Shown: positions 36,898 through 43,754 of the stretch, in pieces
Position numbering within the stretch: the first letter of the stretch is position 1
Layout: every line of letters starts with the position of its first letter
Assembly: GCF_900167275.1 (NCBI RefSeq)
Contig: NZ_FUWX01000005.1
Coordinates: 248,001 to 312,000 of the forward strand
Length of the DNA: 64,000 nt
Direction: 5' to 3'
Source of the DNA: Cetobacterium ceti
GTDB taxonomy: Bacteria > Fusobacteriota > Fusobacteriia > Fusobacteriales > Fusobacteriaceae
Notes under the pieces: model-generated
Databases searched by the model: none
Seen by the model: the letters and a program-made list of their open reading frames with translations, nothing else
What the model was told of the DNA's origin: nothing
Made by a program: the position numbers and the translations under genes

Positions 36898-38052
36898 CTA
36901 GTACATTATAGGTATTTTTCTATCTTCATAATTATTAACCATTTTATATATTAAACTAGCTTTTTCATTAAATTCAAATTTTTCTCTATTATTTTCAGAT
37001 AATGTTTTTTTTATATTTTTCATAGAAGTTATTATTCTTTTATCATCTTTTAATCTCTTTAAATATTCACGACCTTTTTGTGAAAATCCCATAACTCTCA
37101 CATAGGGTATTTCCTCTTTAATTTCCTTTGTTAAATCCTTTGTTAAATTAATTAAAATATGGATTAAAATTCTTTGAACTCTTCCTATGGTCATTCTCTT
37201 AGAAATAATATTTTCAAAAAAATCTTTAAAATTTTCATATTTACAAGCCATTTCATAAAGTTTATTTTCATATCCTATTTCCATATCCTGAATATTTTTA
37301 AGGTTATCATAATTATTTATAATATTATATCTAATTAAATAATAATAATTTTCTAAAAATGTAATTTTTTTATTTTTTATAATTTCATCTAAAATTTCTT
37401 TACTTGGCTCTGGAATATAGTCTTTAAAATCTTTTCCATTTTTTATTAACTCTCTAATTCCAGTGGCACTCATAATATTTTCAATTCCAATTTTTTCGTA
37501 AAATCCAACCTTTTCCCTTTTTAAACCTATAGGATTTATATTGCTTTTCCAATATTTTATAGCTTTTATATATTCTAATCCTAAAATATCATTAGATTTT
37601 AATTCTAAATTTTGATTTATTTCTTTTAAGCTTTTACTATATGCACTGGGATAGGATAATCCCATTTTTAAGTTTTCTAAAAGTTTCTCCTTAAATTCAG
37701 ATGTTTCTCCTACTTCTACTAAATTTAATAACTCTTTTACATCTCCACTTTCAGACCCAAAAACAATATGTTTAACTTCTAAAATATCTAAAATTCCAAT
37801 GGCACCTATGGCAAATATTTCTGCACTTTGACATGAATAAAAACTCGGTAATTCTACTAAAATATCCACTCCATTTTTTAAAGCCATTTCAGCCCTTTCC
37901 CATCTATTTACAAGAGCTACTTCACCTCTTTGTACATAATCTCCACTCATAACCCCTATAACAACATCTCCTGCCTTTTTAGCCATGGATAAATGATATT
38001 TATGTCCATTATGAAAGGGATTATATTCTACAACTATTCCTACTCCCTCCAT
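36898..38052 (-). CDS. tmcAL: tRNA(Met) cytidine acetate ligase TmcAL
   Basis: A 384-residue protein of the YlbM family, which acetylates the wobble cytidine of elongator tRNA-Met using acetate and ATP. The opening GIVVEYNPFHNGHKYHLSMA carries the HxGH nucleotidyltransferase motif; GDYVQRGEVALVNRWERAEM and VHILVELPSFYSCQSAE-like stretches follow. Start at ATG 38052 after AGGAGGAGAG. First gene of its run. Confidence 0.92.
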   Translation of the reverse strand: MEGVGIVVEYNPFHNGHKYHLSMAKKAGDVVIGVMSGDYVQRGEVALVNRWERAEMALKNGVDILVELPSFYSCQSAEIFAIGAIGILDILEVKHIVFGSESGDVKELLNLVEVGETSEFKEKLLENLKMGLSYPSAYSKSLKEINQNLELKSNDILGLEYIKAIKYWKSNINPIGLKREKVGFYEKIGIENIMSATGIRELIKNGKDFKDYIPEPSKEILDEIIKNKKITFLENYYYLIRYNIINNYDNLKNIQDMEIGYENKLYEMACKYENFKDFFENIISKRMTIGRVQRILIHILINLTKDLTKEIKEEIPYVRVMGFSQKGREYLKRLKDDKRIITSMKNIKKTLSENNREKFEFNEKASLIYKMVNNYEDRKIPIMY

Positions 38053-38091
38053 CTCTCCTCCTTTTTTTCATATATTATAGTTTATTTTCTC

Positions 38092-38126
38092 TAAAAAAAA
38101 AAGACACCCTAATTTCTAGAGCATCT
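38092..38126 (-). terminator. Intrinsic terminator overlapping the stop codon at 38125
   Basis: Ten-pair stem (38126-38117 with 38111-38102) using three G-U wobbles on the minus-strand RNA, loop GAAAT, followed by a run of T. The TAG stop of the upstream gene is inside the stem. Confidence 0.7.
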
Positions 38127-38841
38127 ATCTTCCCTTTATAAAATTTTCATCATAAATTATCTTTAAAGTATTTTCATTTAAGAATATATAATTTTCCAAT
38201 AATCTTCTACTACTTTTTCCAATATATACAGGACTATTTTTTAATTTATCTAAAAATAATTCCAACTCTTCCCTATCTAAATCTAAAAGTTTTTCCAATG
38301 AATTTTCACTAAAAACTATTTCACCTTTTAAATTAAATCCATTATACAAGCACCAAAAAAACCTGTATAAATGTGGTGTATAAATTATTTCACTGACTTG
38401 GTTTTCTACTCTTTGTAAATTAATCAAAGAATTTACAGATTTTTTTAAAAGTTTTTCCATAATCTCTTTTTTCTCTTTTTCATCCTCATCAACACATTTT
38501 AAAGCTCTGTAAATATTTTTAATTCTATTTTTATCATCTTTATTTTCAGATAAAATCTCTATTATTTTTTCTTTTTCTATATCTCTTTCAATTAATCTTT
38601 CAATAAGTTGTTTCTCTATATCTATAAGATTTCCAAAAAAACTATCACATAGTTTATATGTTATCTCTTTTAAATTTCTATATTTTTTTATTTTGTCTTC
38701 ATCTTTTATGTCAATATTATCCATATTTTCTTTGATATTACTCATAAGTTCACTTTCTAAAAACAGAATTATTTCTCTTAAACTTTTTATATTTGTTTTT
38801 ACTTTTATTTCTACATCTTTTTCTAGGATACTTTTTTCCAT
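38125..38841 (-). CDS. Unrecognised helical cytoplasmic protein
   Basis: I do not recognise this 238-residue protein. It has no signal peptide or membrane segment and is very rich in Lys, Glu, Ile and Leu, with heptad-like stretches (KQLIERLIERDIEKEKIIEI and EKEKKEIMEKLLKKSVNSLI) suggesting long helices or coiled coil. The C-terminal third (FFWCLYNGFNLKGEIVFSEN, then LEKLLDLDREELELFLDKLK) looks like a small globular helical domain. It lies alone between two terminators, with an inverted repeat next to its ribosome site at 38853-38877. Ribosome site AAGGAGG and ATG are excellent, so the gene is real. Confidence 0.75.
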   Translation of the reverse strand: MEKSILEKDVEIKVKTNIKSLREIILFLESELMSNIKENMDNIDIKDEDKIKKYRNLKEITYKLCDSFFGNLIDIEKQLIERLIERDIEKEKIIEILSENKDDKNRIKNIYRALKCVDEDEKEKKEIMEKLLKKSVNSLINLQRVENQVSEIIYTPHLYRFFWCLYNGFNLKGEIVFSENSLEKLLDLDREELELFLDKLKNSPVYIGKSSRRLLENYIFLNENTLKIIYDENFIKGR

Positions 38842-38852
38842 ATATGATCCTC

Positions 38853-38877
38853 CTTACAAAAATTTTAACTTTGTAAG
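38853..38877 (-). promoter_or_regulatory. Inverted repeat abutting the ribosome site of the gene at 38125-38841
   Basis: Perfect 8-bp inverted repeat CTTACAAA / TTTGTAAG with a 9-base spacer. On the minus strand the second arm runs directly into AAGGAGG, so as RNA it could mask the Shine-Dalgarno; as DNA it could be an operator. Function not established. Confidence 0.45.
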
Positions 38878-38914
38878 TACATTCAAAAAAAGTATTTTCT
38901 TTCCTTTTTAAATA

Positions 38915-38946
38915 GAAAAAGAGCTAGCGGGATCTAGCTCTTTTTC
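38915..38946. terminator. Strong bidirectional terminator
   Basis: 13-bp perfect stem GAAAAAGAGCTAG/CTAGCTCTTTTTC with a 6-base loop. On the minus strand it lies about 100 bases after the small exported protein gene at 39047; the 100 bases between hold no gene I can support. Confidence 0.85.
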
Positions 38947-39046
38947 CTTTTCATTATTTCTTGGGAGAGAAATTTATGAAAAAATTTATTAGCATCTTTT
39001 ATACTATATATGACGCAAAAGGTTATAAAAAAGTTTTAAATTTTTT

Positions 39047-39547
39047 TTATTTTTTTAATAAATTATAATTTTCTACAAATCCCTCTAAATAACTTTGCTG
39101 TTTTTCATAATTATTTGGATATTTACTCTTACTTTTTTCTATAACTGTTTTTAAAATTTTCTCTGGAATAATATTATTCTTTTTAATTATTTCTATATTT
39201 TTTTCAGCTAGTTTATTATTTTCTTCAACTTTAGTATTAATCTCTGAATATCTAGCAATTTCATTATCTACAACTGAGTTTTGCTTAATATAATTACTTC
39301 TATACATTCCCTTTAATCTCTCTACTATGGAATCTTTTTGTTCCTTAGTTAAATTACTACTATCTAATTTTTTGTACATCTTATTGTAAGAAGAAACTTG
39401 CCATCTTATATAATCTTGAGCTTCACTTCCATTATAAAAAGTATAGGCTTCCTTTCTTATATTATCCAGTGTATTTTCTGACATTTTTTCACTGGCAAAA
39501 CTATTAAAACTTCCAATTATAAATAATCCTAATAAAAATTTTTTCAT
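39047..39547 (-). CDS. Small exported helical protein, paired with a porin (copy A)
   Basis: A 166-residue protein with a signal peptide (MKKFLLGLFIIGSFNSFASE, cleavage about 18) and a mature domain that looks all-helical. It is a clear paralog of the gene at 40790-41287: both share a DYIxWQ motif, an MYRxNxIKQNxVxxxEI motif and a C-terminal KYPxxYEKQxxYxEGF motif. No lipobox, membrane anchor or enzyme motif is seen. The start ATG is preceded by AGGAGGAA lying immediately after the T-tract of the porin terminator, with no space for a promoter. I know no named family; a periplasmic partner, chaperone or assembly factor for the adjacent porin is a guess from position. Confidence 0.8.
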   Translation of the reverse strand: MKKFLLGLFIIGSFNSFASEKMSENTLDNIRKEAYTFYNGSEAQDYIRWQVSSYNKMYKKLDSSNLTKEQKDSIVERLKGMYRSNYIKQNSVVDNEIARYSEINTKVEENNKLAEKNIEIIKKNNIIPEKILKTVIEKSKSKYPNNYEKQQSYLEGFVENYNLLKK

Positions 39548-39558
39548 ATATTCCTCCT

Positions 39559-39587
39559 AAAAAAAATGCCTGCAAAATGCAGGCATT
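39559..39587 (-). terminator. Intrinsic terminator between porin and small exported protein (copy A)
   Basis: Perfect 10-bp stem AATGCCTGCA/TGCAGGCATT (39565-39574, 39578-39587), 3-base loop, then eight T on the minus strand ending exactly at the AGGAGG of the next gene (39553-39558). Likely allows partial readthrough. Confidence 0.88.
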
Positions 39588-39618
39588 AATAATATCTATT
39601 TTTTTACCTTAACTAAGA

Positions 39619-40599
39619 CTAGAATGTTGTTTTGAATCCAGCCCAAGCAGTTGGTTGCCATCTCCAATCTGATGCTGATTTGTCAGATTTTTGAGACCAG
39701 TTTTTATACTCTGCTCCTACTGCAGCATATAATTTAGTTGCATTATTTAACATATAATCTGCTTCGAAAGTTGGTAATACATATAATTGATATTTTCCAT
39801 AACAAGTTTTAGAAGCTCCATACTGTCTATGTTGACTTAAATCATATGTATCTAAACCTCCTTCCATATTAAAGTTAATAGTTAAATTATTTTGAGTGTA
39901 TACATTAACTGTTTTCTCTGCAACTGCTTTAATATCAGTTGTTAAGTTATGAGATTTAGACTGTTTATCTTTATCATACGCTTGATGTTTTCCATAGAAT
40001 GATTGAACTGTTTTTACATTAAATTCAAATCCAATTCCATATGGTAAATTAGTGTAAGTTTCTAAATTTAATCCTAAATTATTTGAATAATCTGAACTAT
40101 TTTTAGAACCCCACTCATATGAATATTTTGGTGCTAAAACAAATTTACTTACCATTGATGGCATATATTGATGGAAATCAAATCTTGCCATATATTGCAT
40201 AGATTGATCTCCATCTTTTTCATATTTTACTCTAGAAGTAAAGTCTACTTTAGAATCTCCTAAAGTTCCATGATCATAATAATATCTTAATCTTGTTGCT
40301 GTATCTTTAGAAAAAGTTCCTTGTCTATCTTCTTGAGCTAAAGAGTTATAATCTCTTACTCTGAAATCCATAGATTGATTCTCAGCTAATGTAGTTTGAC
40401 CCATTAATTGAATTCTTGAATAATTATTATTTCCTGGGTTCCAAGCATTAGTTGAATTTCCTGAATTCTCAGTTCTTCCGTAATATCTATACTGTAAATC
40501 TACATTTCCTGTTGGTTTAAAAGTTGTTGCTGCATCAGCTGCTTGTGCTACTGCTCCAACCATTAAAAGTGATCCTAATAAAAGTGCTACTTTTTTCAT
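39619..40599 (-). CDS. FomA-like outer-membrane porin (copy A)
   Basis: A 326-residue exported beta-barrel protein. The signal peptide MKKVALLLGSLLMVGAVAQA is nearly identical to those of the two porins upstream. The mature part alternates hydrophobic and polar residues in strands rich in Tyr, Trp and Asn and ends in WAGFKTTF, a C-terminal Phe beta-signal for BAM insertion. Key segments shared with copy B include LQYxYYGxTENxGNS, TRLRYYYxHxxLGDS and ASxWRWQPxAWAG. A 20-codon upstream extension of the frame is discounted because CGGAGGG lies just before ATG 40599 and the promoter lies at 40651-40679. Confidence 0.85.
   Translation of the reverse strand: MKKVALLLGSLLMVGAVAQAADAATTFKPTGNVDLQYRYYGRTENSGNSTNAWNPGNNNYSRIQLMGQTTLAENQSMDFRVRDYNSLAQEDRQGTFSKDTATRLRYYYDHGTLGDSKVDFTSRVKYEKDGDQSMQYMARFDFHQYMPSMVSKFVLAPKYSYEWGSKNSSDYSNNLGLNLETYTNLPYGIGFEFNVKTVQSFYGKHQAYDKDKQSKSHNLTTDIKAVAEKTVNVYTQNNLTINFNMEGGLDTYDLSQHRQYGASKTCYGKYQLYVLPTFEADYMLNNATKLYAAVGAEYKNWSQKSDKSASDWRWQPTAWAGFKTTF
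40541..40585. repeat. 45-base perfect direct repeat, copy 1 (porin signal-peptide coding region)
   Basis: These 45 bases are identical to 43483-43527; both encode part of a porin signal peptide. A diverged third version lies in the signal-peptide region at about 42405-42453. Confidence 0.9.
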
Positions 40600-40650
40600 T
40601 GTCTTTTTCCCTCCGTTGCATTTTTGGTAAAACTTCTCCCATTTATGAAA

Positions 40651-40679
40651 AATATACACTATTTTATTTTTTTTGTAAA
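40651..40679 (-). promoter_or_regulatory. Promoter of porin copy A
   Basis: Minus strand TTTACA (40679-40674), 17-bp spacer, TATATT (40656-40651), giving a leader of about 45 bases. Confidence 0.65.
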
Positions 40680-40749
40680 TAATTTTTTCACATATGTCTT
40701 TTTTGTGTCAACTTTTTTTAAATTAGTCTTTTTTTTAAGTATTATGTAT

Positions 40750-40785
40750 AAAAAAAATTCACTCTTTTGCAAAAGTGAATTTTTT
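40750..40785 (-). terminator. Intrinsic terminator after the small exported protein (copy B)
   Basis: Hairpin centred on TTTTGCAAAA with arms AATTCACT/AGTGAATT and a T-tract on the minus strand, 5 bases after the stop of the upstream gene. Confidence 0.85.
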
Positions 40786-40789
40786 ATAC

Positions 40790-41287
40790 TTATTTAGTGG
40801 TTTTTTCTTTTATCCCATCTAAAAATCCTTCTATATAAATCTTTTGTTTTTCATAACTAGTTGGATATTTCATCTTTGCTTTATCTATTATATTTTCTTT
40901 CAAATTATCTTTTATCTTTAATTTTTCAATTTTTACTTTTGCTTCTTTTTCTATTTTTTTTGTAACTTTATCTTTACTTTCAATAATTAGAAATTTTTCA
41001 ATTTCTGATTCAATAACTCCATTTTGCTTTATAAAATTATACCTATACATCTTAAATAATCTATCTAATACTATTCTTTGGTTATATTTTGATATTCCAC
41101 TTTCTTGTAATTTTTTCTTCATAGAATCATAGGAATCTATTTGCCAATTTATATAATCTTTTCTTTCATTTATATTTGAATACAATCTTGCCCCTTCAGA
41201 TTTTATTTCCCTTAAATATTCTTTTGGCATTTCACTAAATATATTTATTGAAAATATTATAAATAAAAGTATTGTTAATTTTTTCAT
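40790..41287 (-). CDS. Small exported helical protein, paired with a porin (copy B)
   Basis: A 165-residue paralog of the protein at 39047-39547, with signal peptide MKKLTILLFIIFSINIFSEM (no Ala-x-Ala site as clear as copy A). Shared motifs: DYINWQ near residue 45, MYRYNFIKQNGVIESEI near 88-104 and KYPTSYEKQKIYIEGF near the end; the middle (KVTKKIEKEAKVKIEKLKIK) is Lys-rich and more diverged. Start ATG 41287 follows TGGGGGGA; an ATG four codons upstream is inside the ribosome site and is rejected. It sits after its own porin across a terminator, exactly as copy A does. Confidence 0.8.
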   Translation of the reverse strand: MKKLTILLFIIFSINIFSEMPKEYLREIKSEGARLYSNINERKDYINWQIDSYDSMKKKLQESGISKYNQRIVLDRLFKMYRYNFIKQNGVIESEIEKFLIIESKDKVTKKIEKEAKVKIEKLKIKDNLKENIIDKAKMKYPTSYEKQKIYIEGFLDGIKEKTTK

Positions 41288-41298
41288 TATTCCCCCCA

Positions 41299-41326
41299 TA
41301 AAAAATACCTGCCCTTGAGCAGGTAT
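41299..41326 (-). terminator. Intrinsic terminator between porin and small exported protein (copy B)
   Basis: Stem ATACCTGC/GCAGGTAT (41305-41312, 41319-41326), 6-base loop, then T on the minus strand, ending about 2 bases before the GGGGGG ribosome site of the next gene. Confidence 0.85.
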
Positions 41327-41337
41327 AATTTTTTATA

Positions 41338-42453
41338 TTAGAATGTTGCTTTCATACCTGCCCAAGCCTGTGGTTGCCATCTCCAAGTTGATGCTGATTT
41401 ACTAGCTGTATAATCCCAGTTTCTATATTCTGCACCAATAGCTGCATACACTTTTAAATTCTCTGTAACTTTATAATCTGCTGATATATTCGGTAACATA
41501 TATAATGAGTACCCAAATCTATCTGTTTTATTTACAAGGGCTGTTTCATTTCCTAAACCAGGAGTATAAAACTTTTTATGTTGACTATATGTTGCCGGAT
41601 CGTATCCACCTTCAAAATTAAAGTCAACAACTAAATTCCCTACTTTATATAAATTTTGAGTATTATAAATATAAGCCTCTACATCCACTGTAAAGTTCTT
41701 ATCTTCAAACTTTGCTCCACCAGCTTTTTGTTCTGCAGCTGTGGCTCCAGTTACATATTTTCCTCCAAAAGATTGTTCTTGTCCAAAGAATCTTTGAGTT
41801 AAATATGTATTAAACTCAAAACTAAATCCATATGGTAATTCCATAAAAGTTGTAATATCTACTCCTAAATAATTTTCATAATCACTATCATTTCCTGATG
41901 TCCATTCATAGCCATATTTTGGCGAAACTTCAACAGATGAGAATATTTCTGGCATATATTTAGTAAAATTAAATAAAGCTTTATATTCTACTAATTGAGA
42001 ATCATCTGCAAATGAGAAGTATTGTAATCTTGAAGCTAAAGTCACATTCGAATCTCCTAAATTATTGTGATTATAATAATATCTTAATCTTGTTTGAGTT
42101 CCTGGATTACTTTCTCCCGTTTGAGAGTTTAAAGATTTGTAACTTCTAACTCTGTATTGGAATGTTTGATTTTCTGTCATTTTTATAGATCCTAATAATT
42201 GTAGTCTTGATGTTTTATTAGATCCTGCGTTCCAATCTCCCTTAGAATTTCCTGCATTCTCAGTTTTTCCATAATATTTATACTGTAAATCTACATATCC
42301 GCTTGGTTTAAATTCTGGAGCCTCTACTAACTCAACTGGTTGTACTACTACTTCTTGTACTTCTTCTACTACAGGAGCTGCTACTACTTCTTTTGCTTGA
42401 GCTACTGCTCCAACAATTAATAATGATCCCAATAAAATGCTTAATTTTTTCAT
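41338..42453 (-). CDS. FomA-like outer-membrane porin (copy B) with acidic Pro/Val linker
   Basis: A 371-residue porin. After the signal peptide (MKKLSILLGSLLIVGAVAQA) comes a low-complexity Val/Glu/Pro stretch (about residues 21-48, repeats such as VVAAPVVEEVQEVVVQP), then a barrel closely related to copy A (LQYKYYGKTENAGNS, TRLRYYYNHNNLGDS, STWRWQPQAWAG) ending in MKATF with a terminal Phe. It has its own promoter at 42499-42527 and a GGGAGGG ribosome site. Likely a major general porin; specificity unknown. Confidence 0.85.
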   Translation of the reverse strand: MKKLSILLGSLLIVGAVAQAKEVVAAPVVEEVQEVVVQPVELVEAPEFKPSGYVDLQYKYYGKTENAGNSKGDWNAGSNKTSRLQLLGSIKMTENQTFQYRVRSYKSLNSQTGESNPGTQTRLRYYYNHNNLGDSNVTLASRLQYFSFADDSQLVEYKALFNFTKYMPEIFSSVEVSPKYGYEWTSGNDSDYENYLGVDITTFMELPYGFSFEFNTYLTQRFFGQEQSFGGKYVTGATAAEQKAGGAKFEDKNFTVDVEAYIYNTQNLYKVGNLVVDFNFEGGYDPATYSQHKKFYTPGLGNETALVNKTDRFGYSLYMLPNISADYKVTENLKVYAAIGAEYRNWDYTASKSASTWRWQPQAWAGMKATF

Positions 42454-42498
42454 TTCTCCCTCCCAATTTTTTTTATTATAAAAAACCTAGTTTATAGA

Positions 42499-42527
42499 TT
42501 TATACTTTATTTTTTAACATTTGTAAA
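42499..42527 (-). promoter_or_regulatory. Promoter of porin copy B
   Basis: Minus strand TTTACA (42527-42522), 17-bp spacer, TATAAA (42504-42499), leader about 39 bases. Confidence 0.65.
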
Positions 42528-42560
42528 TAGTTTTTGAAATAAAAGTGACTTAATAAATAC

Positions 42561-42602
42561 AAAAAAAATAAAGTAGGACCATTTTTTTAGTCCTACCTTA
42601 CT
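42561..42602 (-). terminator. Intrinsic terminator after the third porin
   Basis: Stem GTAGGAC/GTCCTAC with a T-rich loop (42573-42579 and 42590-42596) followed by a T-rich tract on the minus strand. Confidence 0.8.
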
Positions 42603-42617
42603 GTATTTATCTATTAA

Positions 42618-43541
42618 TTAAAACTTATAGTTCCATCCAGCTATGAAGTCTCCGTAATATGTATCTCTTCCAAATCCTTCTGCATCTTGAATTTCATATC
42701 CATAGATTGCATATACATTTAATCCTTCATTTACTTTATAATCTACTTTTGCATAAGTTCTGTTTCTTCCACCAAACTTATACTCTCCACCTCTTGTTCC
42801 ATAAATACTTTTTCCGTCTTTATTATCTCCATCTTTATGTAAAGTTAATCTATTTTCTAACTTTAAAGTTGTTTTTTCCCCTTTATATACATCTAAATAT
42901 GTTCTTAATTGGTGCTCAGTAATACTAGTTTTATTTCCTCCTACTCCTTCATTATGAGCTAAGAAATATCCTAATGTTAATGGTCCAAATTTAACATTTA
43001 ATGGCATTGTCTCTAATACATATGAATCTGCTGAACCAGTTGTTGAATTATAGAATAAATCTACCCAACCTGCAAATAATCCTGTATTAGTTGCATAGTT
43101 TCCTCTTAAATAGAATCTATCTAAGTCTTTTTGTGCTCTCCATCTAGTTCCTAAAGAGTACTTAAATGAATCTGCTTTAAATTTTCTCATAGCATCTAAC
43201 TGCATTCTTGTATTTGTCTTTTTTAATCCCTCTTTTGTATCTGCTGACCAGAATCTAGCTGCAGTTACTCCTAAATCCCAATTATCAGTTGCTAAACCAA
43301 TTGAATTTCCAAAATATACATCTTGTCCAATATTAACTCCACCAGAATTATTTTCTATCTCTATTTCTTGTCCTACTCTTGTTAATCTAAGCCAAGGTTT
43401 TGCTTCCTCTACAACTATTGGAGCCACTACAACCTCTTGAACTGTCTCCTCTACTACTACTGGAGCTACTACCGCTTCCTTCGCTTGTGCTACTGCTCCA
43501 ACCATTAAAAGTGATCCTAATAAAAGTCCTAACTTTTTCAT
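42618..43541 (-). CDS. Outer-membrane beta-barrel protein with acidic Pro/Val linker (third porin)
   Basis: A 307-residue exported protein: signal peptide MKKLGLLLGSLLMVGAVAQA, a Val/Glu/Pro repeat linker (about 21-48, VVAPVVVEETVQEVVVAPIV), then a beta-barrel starting PWLRLTRVGQEIEIE and ending IAGWNYKF with the terminal Phe signal. The barrel differs more from copies A and B than they do from each other, yet the signal peptide DNA is partly identical to copy A. No small exported protein follows it. Promoter at 43588-43616. Confidence 0.83.
   Translation of the reverse strand: MKKLGLLLGSLLMVGAVAQAKEAVVAPVVVEETVQEVVVAPIVVEEAKPWLRLTRVGQEIEIENNSGGVNIGQDVYFGNSIGLATDNWDLGVTAARFWSADTKEGLKKTNTRMQLDAMRKFKADSFKYSLGTRWRAQKDLDRFYLRGNYATNTGLFAGWVDLFYNSTTGSADSYVLETMPLNVKFGPLTLGYFLAHNEGVGGNKTSITEHQLRTYLDVYKGEKTTLKLENRLTLHKDGDNKDGKSIYGTRGGEYKFGGRNRTYAKVDYKVNEGLNVYAIYGYEIQDAEGFGRDTYYGDFIAGWNYKF
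43483..43527. repeat. 45-base perfect direct repeat, copy 2 (porin signal-peptide coding region)
   Basis: Identical to 40541-40585, same orientation, 2.94 kb apart. Confidence 0.9.
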
Positions 43542-43587
43542 ACTTTTCCCTCCATTTCAAAATTATGTCAATTTCTCCCTCGATAAA

Positions 43588-43616
43588 TTTATACTATATT
43601 TTCCAAAAAAAGTAAA
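43588..43616 (-). promoter_or_regulatory. Promoter of the third porin
   Basis: Minus strand TTTACT (43616-43611), 17-bp spacer, TATAAA (43593-43588), leader about 40 bases. Confidence 0.65.
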
Positions 43617-43701
43617 TATCTTTTTATAATATTTTTTGTTCTTTTTCTGTTTTTAATGATTATTTTATATTTTTTTAATACTATATTTGAATTATTTAAA
43701 T

Positions 43702-43743
43702 AAAAAAAAGAGAAATGACATTATTTTGACCAAGTCATTTCTC
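43702..43743 (-). terminator. Intrinsic terminator after the HD-domain gene
   Basis: Perfect 10-bp stem GAGAAATGAC/GTCATTTCTC (43710-43719, 43734-43743), 14-base loop, then eight T on the minus strand. Confidence 0.88.
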
Positions 43744-43754
43744 CCTTTAAATCT

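Noticed and set aside
38976-39068. Plus-strand 30-codon frame (starts MKKFISIFYTIYD) with a GGGAGAG in front
   Set aside because: It overlaps the end of the minus-strand small exported protein gene, has no promoter I can see and composition typical of random AT-rich DNA. A real micro-protein cannot be fully excluded.
42659-42922. Plus-strand frame of 87 codons opposite the third porin
   Set aside because: Leu/His/Tyr-rich translation is the expected shadow of beta-barrel coding on the other strand; no ribosome site or family match.
39619-43541. Porin cluster as a mobile or phage-acquired island
   Set aside because: No integrase, transposase, terminal repeats or tRNA boundary is visible; tandem duplication explains the pattern.
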